NCBI GenBank assembly: GCA_003140115.1
Contig: PLIQ01000567.1
Coordinates: 1-12,561 of the forward strand
Source of the DNA: Actinomycetota bacterium
GTDB lineage: Bacteria > Actinomycetota > Actinomycetes > Streptosporangiales > Streptosporangiaceae
Reading direction: 5' to 3'
Length of the DNA: 12,561 bases
Shown here: positions 1 through 7,677 of the stretch, in pieces
Numbering within the stretch: the first letter of the stretch is position 1
Layout of the letters: each line of letters starts with the position of its first letter
Position numbers and translations under genes: made by a program
The notes under the pieces: generated by a model
The model's input: the letters and a program-made list of their open reading frames with translations, nothing else
Told to the model about the DNA's origin: nothing
Database searches by the model: none

Positions 1-238
1 GGGGCGTGGAGGCCGGCTGTGACTGGAGCGTAGAGGCCGGCTGTGACTGGGTTGCGGCGGGCACTGCTGCCGGGCTGGTGGAAGTGCACGCTGTCACGCT
101 CAGGAACCCGGCCAGGCCGAGTGCGGCGATAGCGGCAACGTTTTTCGAGCGGGCGGCCCACCTACGGGCTGCGCGGCCGGCCGTCTCGGGGTGACGAGTG
201 TCCTGCGCGTGGCCGGTAATCCCAGTGCTAGCTTCCAT
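1..238 (-). CDS. Partial secreted lipoprotein, 3' end beyond the left edge
   Basis: Seen: on the minus strand an ATG at 238-236 opens a frame with no stop for 79 codons to the window edge. AAGGAG (250-245) sits 6 bases upstream of it. The product has a basic N-terminal region (RR at 25-26, R30, K32), then a hydrophobic stretch at about 34-49 (VAAIAALGLAGFLSV) and a lipobox VTAC with Cys51. This is the layout of a type II signal peptide, so the mature protein would be lipid-anchored at Cys51 on the outer face of the membrane. Immediately after follows a Ser/Thr/Ala/Pro/Gln-rich linker with two copies of an eight-residue unit (QSQPASTL, then QSQPASTP, residues 64-79). The functional domain lies outside the window, so no role can be assigned. 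The gene is divergent from the phospholipase gene at 457. The plus-strand reading of the same bases shows no family features and was not called. Confidence 0.75.
   Translation of the reverse strand, partial: MEASTGITGHAQDTRHPETAGRAARRWAARSKNVAAIAALGLAGFLSVTACTSTSPAAVPAATQSQPASTLQSQPASTP
4..50. repeat. Two-copy 24-base tandem repeat inside the lipoprotein gene
   Basis: Bases 4-26 and 28-50 match over 23 positions with one difference (G8 versus A32), a period of 24 bases. The period is a multiple of three, so on the minus strand each copy encodes the same eight-residue unit of a Gln/Ser/Pro/Ala/Thr linker behind the lipobox. The array may continue past the left edge. Confidence 0.8.
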
Positions 239-456
239 CGTGTGCTCCTTGTCAGAGTGAGGCGGAGATGTGTTCCGCCGTGCATTGACAGGTTGCCGAT
301 TTCGCTGCCGGGTCCGGCAGAGGCCCAATTGCCCCTTTCGCTGCGGCCCCGCGGGGTGGGTAAAAATGCCTATCGGTGGATGCTTGTGGTGAGTGACCAG
401 CTTGGCCCCGCTGCCAAGCGCCGGACACGAACCTGAACCGAGGGGGTAAAACCAGA
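239..456. promoter_or_regulatory. Divergent intergenic region with four dyad symmetries
   Basis: This 218-base stretch separates two divergently transcribed genes and must hold both promoters. Seen: a 6-bp stem GGCGGA/TCCGCC at 261-279 (7-base loop), which would fall in the leader of the minus-strand lipoprotein gene. CTGCCGG-GT-CCGGCAG at 305-320 is a perfect 7+7 dyad. CCCCGCGGGG lies at 347-356. GCTTGGC/GCCAAGC at 400-419 has a 6-base loop and lies 37 bases before the phospholipase ATG. A TTGACA at 285-290 has no convincing -10 box at the right distance. GAGGGGG (440-446) is the likely ribosome binding site of the phospholipase gene. Inference: the 305-320 dyad is the best operator candidate. 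No 11-base PHO-box direct repeat was found, although phospholipases are often phosphate-regulated. Confidence 0.4.
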
Positions 457-2595
457 ATGACCAACTCGGACGAGCCACGTGAGCATGGCGCAGCCGGATC
501 ACCGCGGCAGCCCGGCTCGATGTCCGTGCCGGGTCTCAGCCGGCGCCGCTTTCTGCAATACACGGGACTCGGCGCCGCCGCGGCCGTGACCGCTGGCTGC
601 AGCGGCGGACCAGAGGCCGCCGCCAGTGTGGCGGGCCGGTCGGCGGCGGCCGGCGCGGCGCTGCCCGAGGGCTGGACCGGGACCATCGCCGACGTGAAGC
701 ACGTGGTGATCTTGATGCAGGAGAACCGGTCGTTCGACCATTACTTCGGAACGCTGCACGGGGTCCGGGGGTTCGGCGACAAGCAGGTCCTGACTTACCA
801 GGACGGGCACACGATCTTCCAGCAGCCCGATGCGGCTCGCACCGACCTGGGGTACCTGCTCCCCTACAACCTGACCGATCAGGTCGACGGTGACCTTGAC
901 CACTCCTGGGACGGCGACCACCAGGCCCGCAACGGGGGCCTGTGGAACCAGTGGGTGCCGGCGAAGACCGAAGAGACGATGGGGTACTTCACCCGGGATG
1001 AGATCCCGTTCCAGTACGCGGTCGCTGACGCGTTCACCATCTGCGACGGGTACCACCAGGCGATCATGGCGCCGACCAGCCCGAACCGGATGTACTTCTG
1101 GACCGGGACATCCAGCGGCTGGACCAGCAACCCGAACGACTACCAGGTCGACTTCGGGGCTGACGCCGGGACGCCCGAGGTCACCACCTACCCCGAGCTA
1201 CTGCAAGCCGCCGGGATCAGCTGGAAGGTGTACACCAACGACCAGGTGGGCGACAGCGGCAGCTACCCGGATTTCTTCCTGGGCGACTACGGCGACAACC
1301 CGCTGTGGTTCTACCAGCAGTACAACACCACCAACAGCCGTCAGGGCGGCACCAGCCAGCTCGCGGCCCGCGCGGCGGTCACCCCGTGGCAGACCGGTGC
1401 CGGGGCGCCGCCGCTGAGCAAGACCCACGCCGCGTACGTGCTGTCGACGTTCCTCAAGGACGTCAAGAGCGGCACCTTGCCGCAGGTGTCGTGGATCGTC
1501 GCCCCGGCCGGGTACTGCGAGCACCCCTCCTACACCCCCGACTACGGCGCCCACTATGTGAACACAGTCCTGCAGACGCTGTTCGCCAACCCGGGCTTGT
1601 GGAAGAGCACGGCGCTGTTCATCACCTACGACGAGCATGACGGGTTCTTCGACCACCAGCTCCCCCCCGCCCCCGAGGTCACCGTCACCGACGAGCACAT
1701 CGGCGGATTGCCGGTCGGCCCGGGCACCCGGGTGCCGATGCTGATCTGCTCACCGTGGACCCGCGGCGGGTGGGTTGACTCCAACGTCTACGACCACACC
1801 TCGATGCTCCGGTTCCTGGCCGCCTGGACCGGCGTCAAGCCGGCCAACGTCACCCCGTGGCGGGCGTCGGTGACCGGCGACCTGACCGCCGCGTTCGACT
1901 TCGGGCACCCCGACTTCTCCATCCCCGGCACCATCCCCACCCTGGACCAGACCTGGGCCCTGACCCAGCTCACCGGCGGATCCACCACGCCCCCCGCCGA
2001 AGGGGCTCAGCAGATGCCGGCCCAGGAGCCCGGCACCCGGCCGCACCGCCCGACAGTCCATCAGCCCTTCGCCGACGTGACCGTGAACCGTACGACCGGG
2101 CAGGTCACCGCCGCCCTGACCAACACCGGCACGGTGGGGGTGTCCCTGGCCGTCTACCCTGACGCGTACCTGCCGTTCACCGCCACCCCCGTCACCGTGC
2201 TTGCGTCCGCGCCGCGCTCCTACACCTGGGAGGCGACCCCGGCCGGGAAGTACGCCTTCTCGGTCTACGGCCCGGACGGGTTCCTGGCCAGCTTCGCCGG
2301 CCAGGTCGTGCCGGCCGGCCAGGACACCGGACCCGTCCCGGTCGTCACCGCCGCCCCGTCGCGGTCCGGGCCGGCCGCGACCCTCGAGCTGACCCTGGCC
2401 AACCAGGGCCAGCAGCCCATCACCTACACGCTGACCCCCAACGACTACCAGGGCCGCACCCAGACCGTCACCGTCAAGCTGGGCAGCCCCACGACCATCA
2501 GCTGGCCCGCCAGCCAGGACGGCTACTACGACGTCGTGATCACCACCAGCACCCCCGGCGGGTTCCGCCGCCGGTACGCAGGCCGCATCGCCTGA
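457..2595 (+). CDS. Tat-exported phosphoesterase, phospholipase C family
   Basis: 712 residues, close to the usual size of bacterial non-haemolytic, phosphocholine-type phospholipases C (PF04185 phosphoesterase domain plus PF05506 C-terminal repeats). These cleave phospholipids to diacylglycerol and a phosphorylated head group outside the cell. Seen: a complete twin-arginine motif SRRRFL at 28-33, an Ala-rich hydrophobic stretch and VTAGC with Cys48, so it may be a Tat lipoprotein, though Thr at -3 is weak for a lipobox. The catalytic domain, about 70-505, contains QENRSFDHYFG (88-98), APTSPNRMYFWTG (from 205) and TYDEHDGFFDH (390-400). In the related acid phosphatase AcpA the equivalent Glu-Asn, Thr and Asp-Glu positions bind metal and phosphate, with Thr as nucleophile. 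Two beta-rich repeats follow at about 537-620 and 625-712. The ATG has GAGGGGG 10 bases upstream. The gene stands alone and is divergent from the lipoprotein gene. Substrate choice (phosphatidylcholine or another lipid or phosphoester) cannot be read from sequence. Confidence 0.93.
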   Translation: MTNSDEPREHGAAGSPRQPGSMSVPGLSRRRFLQYTGLGAAAAVTAGCSGGPEAAASVAGRSAAAGAALPEGWTGTIADVKHVVILMQENRSFDHYFGTLHGVRGFGDKQVLTYQDGHTIFQQPDAARTDLGYLLPYNLTDQVDGDLDHSWDGDHQARNGGLWNQWVPAKTEETMGYFTRDEIPFQYAVADAFTICDGYHQAIMAPTSPNRMYFWTGTSSGWTSNPNDYQVDFGADAGTPEVTTYPELLQAAGISWKVYTNDQVGDSGSYPDFFLGDYGDNPLWFYQQYNTTNSRQGGTSQLAARAAVTPWQTGAGAPPLSKTHAAYVLSTFLKDVKSGTLPQVSWIVAPAGYCEHPSYTPDYGAHYVNTVLQTLFANPGLWKSTALFITYDEHDGFFDHQLPPAPEVTVTDEHIGGLPVGPGTRVPMLICSPWTRGGWVDSNVYDHTSMLRFLAAWTGVKPANVTPWRASVTGDLTAAFDFGHPDFSIPGTIPTLDQTWALTQLTGGSTTPPAEGAQQMPAQEPGTRPHRPTVHQPFADVTVNRTTGQVTAALTNTGTVGVSLAVYPDAYLPFTATPVTVLASAPRSYTWEATPAGKYAFSVYGPDGFLASFAGQVVPAGQDTGPVPVVTAAPSRSGPAATLELTLANQGQQPITYTLTPNDYQGRTQTVTVKLGSPTTISWPASQDGYYDVVITTSTPGGFRRRYAGRIA

Positions 2596-2755
2596 ACACC
2601 GCCATTCAACGTGGCGCCTGGGATTGGGTTGCCCCGCTTTGACGGACAGGGCCGCTGGAAGCAGACGCCCGCCAGTGTCATAGATCTGAAGGCGACCCGG
2701 TCGTCATCGCCGGATAGCGGAGCCTGCCCGATCACCGGCGTATGGTTTGGATTGT

Positions 2756-2763
2756 GGGGGAGG
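2756..2763 (+). promoter_or_regulatory. Ribosome binding site deciding the GTG start of the LuxR gene
   Basis: GGGGGAGG lies 5 bases before a GTG at 2769. The more upstream in-frame ATG at 2742 has no purine-rich sequence ahead of it, so the GTG is preferred. Confidence 0.6.
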
Positions 2764-2768
2764 ATGCC

Positions 2769-5162
2769 GTGGCTGCGGCGCCCGGTGGCGCGCATGGGTT
2801 TGTGCCTACCCTGACCCGTTTCGTGGGCCGGGCCGACGATGCACGGAAGCTGGACGGGCTGCTTGGCGAGTACCGGCTCGTGACGGTGACCGGACCGGGC
2901 GGAGTCGGGAAGACCCGACTGGCCTGCGAAGTGGCCTGGCGAGCCGCGGCCCGGTTCGCCGACGGGGTATGGCTGGTCGAGCTGGCCGCGGTCCAGGATC
3001 CAGCTCAGGTGCCGGCAGCGGTCGCGGCCGTCATAGGTATACCCCAGCCGCCGGGTTCCTCGCTGACTCAGACGCTGGCGGGCGTGCTGGCCCGGCGGCA
3101 GCTGCTGCTGGTGCTCGACAACTGCGAGCATGTCCTGGCCTCGACGGCGGAGCTGTGCGGCGATCTGCTGCCGGCCGCCGATGACGTGACCGTACTGGCG
3201 ACCAGCCGTGAGCCCATCGGCATCGCCGGAGAGACTCGCTACCGGCTCGGTCCGCTGTCCGTGCCGGGGGCCGGTCAGGCTGGGCCAGGACCGGCTTCGG
3301 CCGCCGTGCAGCTGTTTGCCGACCGGGCCCGGCAGGCAGATCCGTCGTTCGATTTGGCCGACGGAGCCGGCGAGATGGTGGACCGGCTGGTGACCCGGCT
3401 GGACGGGATGCCGCTCGCGATCGAGCTAGCGGCCGCGCGGCTGGAGGCCCTAGGTCTGTCGCAGCTGCTGGACCGGCTTGACCTGCTGGTCGGCGGTGAT
3501 CGCCGGGCACCCGCCAGGCAGCAGTCGCTGGCCGCGACCATCGGCTGGAGTTACCAGCTGCTGACCGAGGACATGCGGCGAGCGTTCCGGCAGCTGGCGA
3601 TCTTCCCGGGGCCGTTCTCGCTGGACGCCGCCGAAGACGTTATCGGCGTGTCGGCGGGGCCCGCAATCGTTCACCTGGTCGACTGCTCACTGCTGAGCCC
3701 GCCGCGTCCAGGCCCCGACGGACGTAACCGGTACGCGATGCTGGAGACGATCCGCGCCTTCGGCCGCGAGCGGCTCGCCGAGGCCGCCCAGGAGCAGCAA
3801 ACCGCCGCCGCCTTGACCCGGTATGCCCTGACCACAGCCGAGCGCGCGGCGGCCGGCCTGTCGACCAGCACCGGCGAACTGGCTGCCGCCCGGTGGCTAG
3901 ACGCCGAGACCAGCGCCGTGGAGCATGCTCTGGCCTGGTCCCTCAAGCACGACCATGCGACCGCTGTCCGCCTGGCCGCGGCACTGGGCCCGTGGTGGAT
4001 CCTACGCGGCCGCTTCGCCGACGCCGACCGGAACCTTAGCGCCGCTGCTCAGCTCACTGACCCCGGGTCCGAGCTATGGTGCAGGCTACAGGTGCTGCTC
4101 GGTGAGGTCGCCGAGGACAGTAGCCTCGAACGCTCTGTCGCTTATTACTCGGCCGCCCGCGACGCGGCCGAGGGCGGCGGCCCGTCGCTGACCCTGGCCG
4201 ATGCCCTGGCGGGCCTGGCTCACAGCCTGGTGCTCTCGTTCCGCCTAGATGAGGGAGCTGAACTGGCCCAGACCTGCCTGGCCATGTCTGTCGAGCTGGA
4301 TTACCTAACTGGCGCGGTAGGTTCACTGGCCACGCTCGGCGATGCTGCCTTTCATGCTGGCCGCAGCGACGAGGCCTTGTCCTGGTACCGCCAGGCAGAC
4401 CAGGTCGACACGGCCCGAATATCCGGCGCGCTGAGCCGACGGTACCGCTGTATGCTGGCCAACTCGCTCAGGCGGACCGGCGATATTGAGGCGGCCCTGC
4501 AAATCTGTGCGGACGTGCTATCCCAGGCGATGGCCGTAGATGACGTGGTGGCCCAGGTGGGAACGCGGATTCTCATGGCGGACCTGGAACGGCAGGCGGG
4601 CCAGGTCGCGGCCGGCGCGGCCCACCTCAGCGAATCCCTCCGGCTGCTCCGGCAGATTGGCGCCGGGTTCAACCTGGCTGATTGCCTGGAAATCGGCGGG
4701 CACCTGTGCGCGGACCGCGGACGCTGGGCCGACGCCATATCCGCCTGGTCGGCCGCGACGGCGCTGCTGCAGGCAGCGGGCCTATCGGACCTGCCGCTGG
4801 ACCAGGACGCCCGCCGGGCACCCTGGCAGCAAGCCTCACAGGTCCTCGGGCCCGTCCAGATGCAAGCGGCGGAACAGCGCGGCGCGGGCATGTCCGCGGA
4901 AACGGCGGCCGAATTCGCCCTCGTCCTGACCGCGGACGAGCCGGGGCCTGCGCCCGAACAAGCCGAGATGTCGCAGTTGAGCGCCCGCGAGCGTGAGCTG
5001 GTCACTTTGGTGGCCCAGGGCCGTACGGACACTCAGATCGCCGGACAGCTGTACATCGCGGTGAGCACGGTCCGCTCACACCTGGACCGGATCCGGGACA
5101 AGACAAGCTGCCGCCGCCGCGCGGACCTCACCCGACTGGCCCTGCAGACAGGACTAGTCTGA
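2769..5162 (+). CDS. Predicted ATPase/TPR transcriptional regulator with LuxR-type DNA-binding domain
   Basis: 797 residues from GTG 2769, or 806 if translation starts at ATG 2742. Seen: an N-terminal TRFVGR motif, Walker A GPGGVGKT at 42-49, Walker B LLLVLD at 112-117 followed by NCEH, and a CSLLSPP-type segment typical of NB-ARC/STAND ATPases (COG3903). A long Ala/Leu-rich helical middle, about 340-680, looks like TPR-type repeats. A LuxR/GerE helix-turn-helix occupies about 737-797 (LSARERELVTLVAQGRTD, then TVRSHLDRI). Proteins of this layout are large ATP-dependent transcription factors, thought to be switched by a ligand or partner bound to the repeats. Ligand and target genes are not evident here. 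The gene is same-strand with the phospholipase (173-base gap) and the helicase (308-base gap), so it is probably transcribed alone. A short GC-rich palindrome follows the stop. Regulation of the neighbouring phospholipase is possible but unsupported. Confidence 0.9.
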   Translation: MAAAPGGAHGFVPTLTRFVGRADDARKLDGLLGEYRLVTVTGPGGVGKTRLACEVAWRAAARFADGVWLVELAAVQDPAQVPAAVAAVIGIPQPPGSSLTQTLAGVLARRQLLLVLDNCEHVLASTAELCGDLLPAADDVTVLATSREPIGIAGETRYRLGPLSVPGAGQAGPGPASAAVQLFADRARQADPSFDLADGAGEMVDRLVTRLDGMPLAIELAAARLEALGLSQLLDRLDLLVGGDRRAPARQQSLAATIGWSYQLLTEDMRRAFRQLAIFPGPFSLDAAEDVIGVSAGPAIVHLVDCSLLSPPRPGPDGRNRYAMLETIRAFGRERLAEAAQEQQTAAALTRYALTTAERAAAGLSTSTGELAAARWLDAETSAVEHALAWSLKHDHATAVRLAAALGPWWILRGRFADADRNLSAAAQLTDPGSELWCRLQVLLGEVAEDSSLERSVAYYSAARDAAEGGGPSLTLADALAGLAHSLVLSFRLDEGAELAQTCLAMSVELDYLTGAVGSLATLGDAAFHAGRSDEALSWYRQADQVDTARISGALSRRYRCMLANSLRRTGDIEAALQICADVLSQAMAVDDVVAQVGTRILMADLERQAGQVAAGAAHLSESLRLLRQIGAGFNLADCLEIGGHLCADRGRWADAISAWSAATALLQAAGLSDLPLDQDARRAPWQQASQVLGPVQMQAAEQRGAGMSAETAAEFALVLTADEPGPAPEQAEMSQLSARERELVTLVAQGRTDTQIAGQLYIAVSTVRSHLDRIRDKTSCRRRADLTRLALQTGLV

Positions 5163-5170
5163 CCACGAGC

Positions 5171-5184
5171 CCCGGCCGGCCGGG
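5171..5184. terminator. GC-rich palindrome after the LuxR regulator gene
   Basis: CCCGGCCGGCCGGG is a perfect 14-base palindrome starting 8 bases after the stop codon at 5162. It could form a 5-bp stem with a 4-base loop. The following bases are AATTAAGTG, not a T run, so termination is an inference from position only; U-less hairpin terminators are reported in actinomycetes. Confidence 0.35.
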
Positions 5185-5470
5185 AATTAAGTGACCTCGC
5201 ATGCGTTAATATGGAAGCAGTACCCAAGAACCGAGCCGGTCGTCGAACGGTCACTTTCCCCGGTGCCGTGGTTACCAGCCCGCCAGTCGGCGGCTTCGGT
5301 TCCGCGTGAGACGTTCGCCGAGGCCCGATGCGTTGATCCTTGGAGATCCGCAAGTCGGCTCGGCGTTCGAAGTACCAGGCCCTGCGCCTGGGACGTTCCT
5401 CGTCCCGGCCGCGGGGCTGTGCGGCATGCTGCCGTGGCCACTGTGCCCCGGCATTCCAAAGGAGAAGTCT
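5185..5470 (+). promoter_or_regulatory. Gene-free stretch with structured leader before the helicase gene
   Basis: No gene was recognised here. A frame open from an ATG at 5306 is continuous with the helicase, but its first 55 codons look non-coding and the good ribosome binding site is only at 5458. Seen: stem GGGACG/CGTCCC at 5390-5406 with a 5-base loop, extendable by one U-G and one C-G pair. A second stem follows directly: GCCG(C)GGGG at 5408-5416 against CCCCGGC at 5446-5452, enclosing CGGCA-TGC-TGCCG at 5422-5434. It ends 5 bases before the ribosome binding site. TAATAT at 5207-5212 is an AT-rich -10-like hexamer in GC-rich surroundings but has no clear -35. Whether the leader folds or regulates is unknown; stems arise easily in DNA this rich in GC. 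Confidence 0.35.
5458..5464 (+). promoter_or_regulatory. Ribosome binding site deciding a TTG start for the helicase
   Basis: AAAGGAG lies 6 bases upstream of a TTG at 5471 in the helicase frame. It is among the strongest ribosome binding sequences in the window, and the upstream ATG at 5306 has nothing comparable. Confidence 0.65.
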
Positions 5471-7621
5471 TTGGCTCGACCAGGCCAGCGCCAGACAGGC
5501 GCTCGCCGTACCGCTCCGCGCAAGCAGCGACGCGTCCAGCACGGCGGCGACGTCGTCTCGGTGCTCGCCCGAACGGCCCGTGAGGTCGAGGCGGCGGTTC
5601 AGCGCGGCCGCGTGACGCCGGCCGTGCGGACGAAGTTCCAGGCCGTCGCCCTGCTGTTGCGGGACGAGCGCGCCCGCGTTCGCGCGGCGGCCGGAAGCGA
5701 CAGTCGTCGGGCCGACCAGCTCAAGAGCCTGGACGGCATCGCGACCATCCTCGCGACGACCGCCGTCCAGGACGCCGGGCTACTGGCGCTGCTCGCCGAG
5801 GGCTCCCCCGTCTCCGACGCGGCCAGGTCGCTCAAGCGGGAAATGCTTCGGGACCTCGGCATCGCGCCGGCGCCCGAAGAGATCGCGCCGGCGGAGACCG
5901 CTACAGCTTCCGCCGGCTCGGAGCGGCGGGTCGTGCCGCAGTCGGTGATCTCCCGGCAACTGGCGAACCCCTTCCTCGCCCCCGACTTCTCCGCCGCTCC
6001 GCAGGCCATCTCCCGTCCGCGCCGCCTGGCCAACTGGGAACTGCTCGGCCCGCTGCTGAGTTCCTTCGAGCGCGCCGGCGGGGGTGCCCCGGCCTGTATG
6101 GCGCTGCCGGCGCCGACGGCACGGTTCACCCCGGCGGGCCTGGAACTGATGCTGCACCAGGGGCAGGTGGTCGCCGCGGCCGCTGCCGGTCACCGGACGT
6201 TCCTGCTCGCCGACGAGCCAGGCCTGGGCAAGACGGCCGAGGCGCTGCTCGCCGCGGAAGCAGCGAACGCCTACCCGCTGCTCGTCGTCGTGCCGAGCGT
6301 GGTCAAGACCAACTGGGCCCGTGAGGCGGCCCGCTGGACTCCCCACCGTCCGGTCACCGTGGTGCAGGGCGACGGCGAGGCGGTCGACGGCTTCGCCGAT
6401 ATCGTCGTGCTCAACTACGAGGTGCTCGACCGTCACATGGGCTGGCTCGGCAACTTCGACTTCCGCGGCATGGTCGTGGACGAGGCCCACTTCATCAAGA
6501 ACAAGACCTCGCAGCGCTCGCAGCGCGTCCTCGCGCTCTCCGAGCGCATCCGGTCCCGTGCGACGCGGCCGCTGCTGATGGCGTTGACCGGTACCCCGCT
6601 GATCAACGACATCGACGACTTCCGGGCGATCTGGCAGTTCCTCGGCTGGATCGACGACAGCAAGCCCCTCGGCGAGCTAATGGACGCGCTTGAGGACACC
6701 GGCCTGACGCCCGCCGACCGGGGCTTCTACGCCGCGGCGCGCCAGTGCGTGATCGACCGCGGCATCGTGCGCCGCCGCAAGCTCGACGTGGCCGCCGACA
6801 TCCCCGCCCGCCGTATCGCCGACCTCCCGGTTGAGCTGGACGAACAGGTCGGCCGGTCGATCCGGGCGGCAGAACGGGCCCTGGCCGGCCGGATGGTGGC
6901 ACGGTACGAGACCGCGCTCACGGACCGATCCTCCGACGTCGGCGTCGACGGCATCGACCACGACCTCGTCCGCCGGGTGGCCCGGTGGGAGCTGAAGGAG
7001 GCCACGACCGCGCAGTCCCCCGACAACGTGTTCACCATGATGCGACGCATCGGCCAGGCGAAAGCCGAACTGGCCGCGGACTACGCGACGCAGCTGGCCC
7101 GCAGCGCCGGCAAGGTCGTCTTCTTCGCCAAGCACGTCGACGTGATGGACGCCGCCGAGGCGATGTTCGCCCGGCAAGGGGTGCGCTTCTCGTCGATCCG
7201 CGGCGGCCAGACGCCCACGGTGCGGCAGGCGAACGTCGACGCCTTCGTGAACGACCCGGACGTCGCGGTCGCGGTGTGCTCGCTGACCGCGGCTGGCGTG
7301 GGCCTGAATCTGCAGGTCGCCTCGAACATCGTGCTGGCCGAACTGTCCTGGACCGACGCGGAGCAGACCCAGGCCATCGACCGCAGCCACCGCATCGGGC
7401 AGGCCGAACCAGTCACCGCGTGGCGCATCATCGCCGCGCAGACCATCGATGCCCGGATCGCCGCGCTGATCGACGGCAAGGCGGGGCTGGCCGCCCGGGC
7501 GCTGGACGGGGCGGACCAGGAGGCCTCCTCGCCGGGCGACGTGCAGCTCGAGGCGCTGGTCGCATTGCTGACCGATACGCTGCGGGCGTCCTTGGTAAAT
7601 GGCTACGCCCTGGGCTCCTGA
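5471..7621 (+). CDS. SNF2-family DEAH-box ATPase/helicase
   Basis: 716 residues from TTG 5471 (771 if from ATG 5306). Seen: a basic, Arg-rich N-terminus and a helical N-terminal region to about 160. The first RecA-like lobe has Walker A DEPGLGKT at 248-255, the DEAH box at 337-340 and the motif III segment ALTGTPL. The second lobe has VVFFAKHVDVMDA, the motif V region SLTAAGVGLNLQ and motif VI QAIDRSHRIGQ at 634-644. These are the hallmarks of SNF2 ATPases, which use ATP hydrolysis to move along double-stranded DNA and displace proteins or remodel forks; most do not unwind strands. The compact form without SWIM or zinc-finger modules is nearest to small SMARCAL1/HARP-like bacterial members. 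The siderophore-interacting gene begins 56 bases downstream on the same strand, so co-transcription is likely. No nuclease, methylase or other defence partner is adjacent, so a DNA repair or chromosome-maintenance role is more likely than phage defence. All core motifs look intact. Confidence 0.92.
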   Translation: MARPGQRQTGARRTAPRKQRRVQHGGDVVSVLARTAREVEAAVQRGRVTPAVRTKFQAVALLLRDERARVRAAAGSDSRRADQLKSLDGIATILATTAVQDAGLLALLAEGSPVSDAARSLKREMLRDLGIAPAPEEIAPAETATASAGSERRVVPQSVISRQLANPFLAPDFSAAPQAISRPRRLANWELLGPLLSSFERAGGGAPACMALPAPTARFTPAGLELMLHQGQVVAAAAAGHRTFLLADEPGLGKTAEALLAAEAANAYPLLVVVPSVVKTNWAREAARWTPHRPVTVVQGDGEAVDGFADIVVLNYEVLDRHMGWLGNFDFRGMVVDEAHFIKNKTSQRSQRVLALSERIRSRATRPLLMALTGTPLINDIDDFRAIWQFLGWIDDSKPLGELMDALEDTGLTPADRGFYAAARQCVIDRGIVRRRKLDVAADIPARRIADLPVELDEQVGRSIRAAERALAGRMVARYETALTDRSSDVGVDGIDHDLVRRVARWELKEATTAQSPDNVFTMMRRIGQAKAELAADYATQLARSAGKVVFFAKHVDVMDAAEAMFARQGVRFSSIRGGQTPTVRQANVDAFVNDPDVAVAVCSLTAAGVGLNLQVASNIVLAELSWTDAEQTQAIDRSHRIGQAEPVTAWRIIAAQTIDARIAALIDGKAGLAARALDGADQEASSPGDVQLEALVALLTDTLRASLVNGYALGS

Positions 7622-7677
7622 CCGTCAGGATTCCCCAGGCGAGACTCGAGCATCAAGAGGAAAGGGCTGGCCGTCTC

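Noticed and set aside
6..194. Plus-strand 62-codon frame at the left edge
   Set aside because: It is the complement of the lipoprotein gene, which has a ribosome site, signal peptide and lipobox; the plus-strand product has none of these.
425..445. GAACC-TGAACC as a possible PHO box before the phospholipase
   Set aside because: PHO boxes in actinomycetes are 11-base direct repeats; this is a 6-base period with only partial similarity.
2600..2616. CGCCA/TGGCG stem after the phospholipase stop as a terminator
   Set aside because: Only 5 bp with a 7-base loop and no T run; too weak to call in this composition.
5340..5400. GTTCGAA near 5364-5370, resembling a tRNA T-loop
   Set aside because: The bases either side do not form a 5-bp T-stem, and no acceptor or anticodon stem can be drawn around it.
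6985..7677. N-terminal extension of the siderophore-interacting gene back to 6985
   Set aside because: It overlaps the helicase C-terminal lobe in another frame and has an Arg/Gly-rich noise composition; the ATG at 7678 with its ribosome site starts a normal-length family member.
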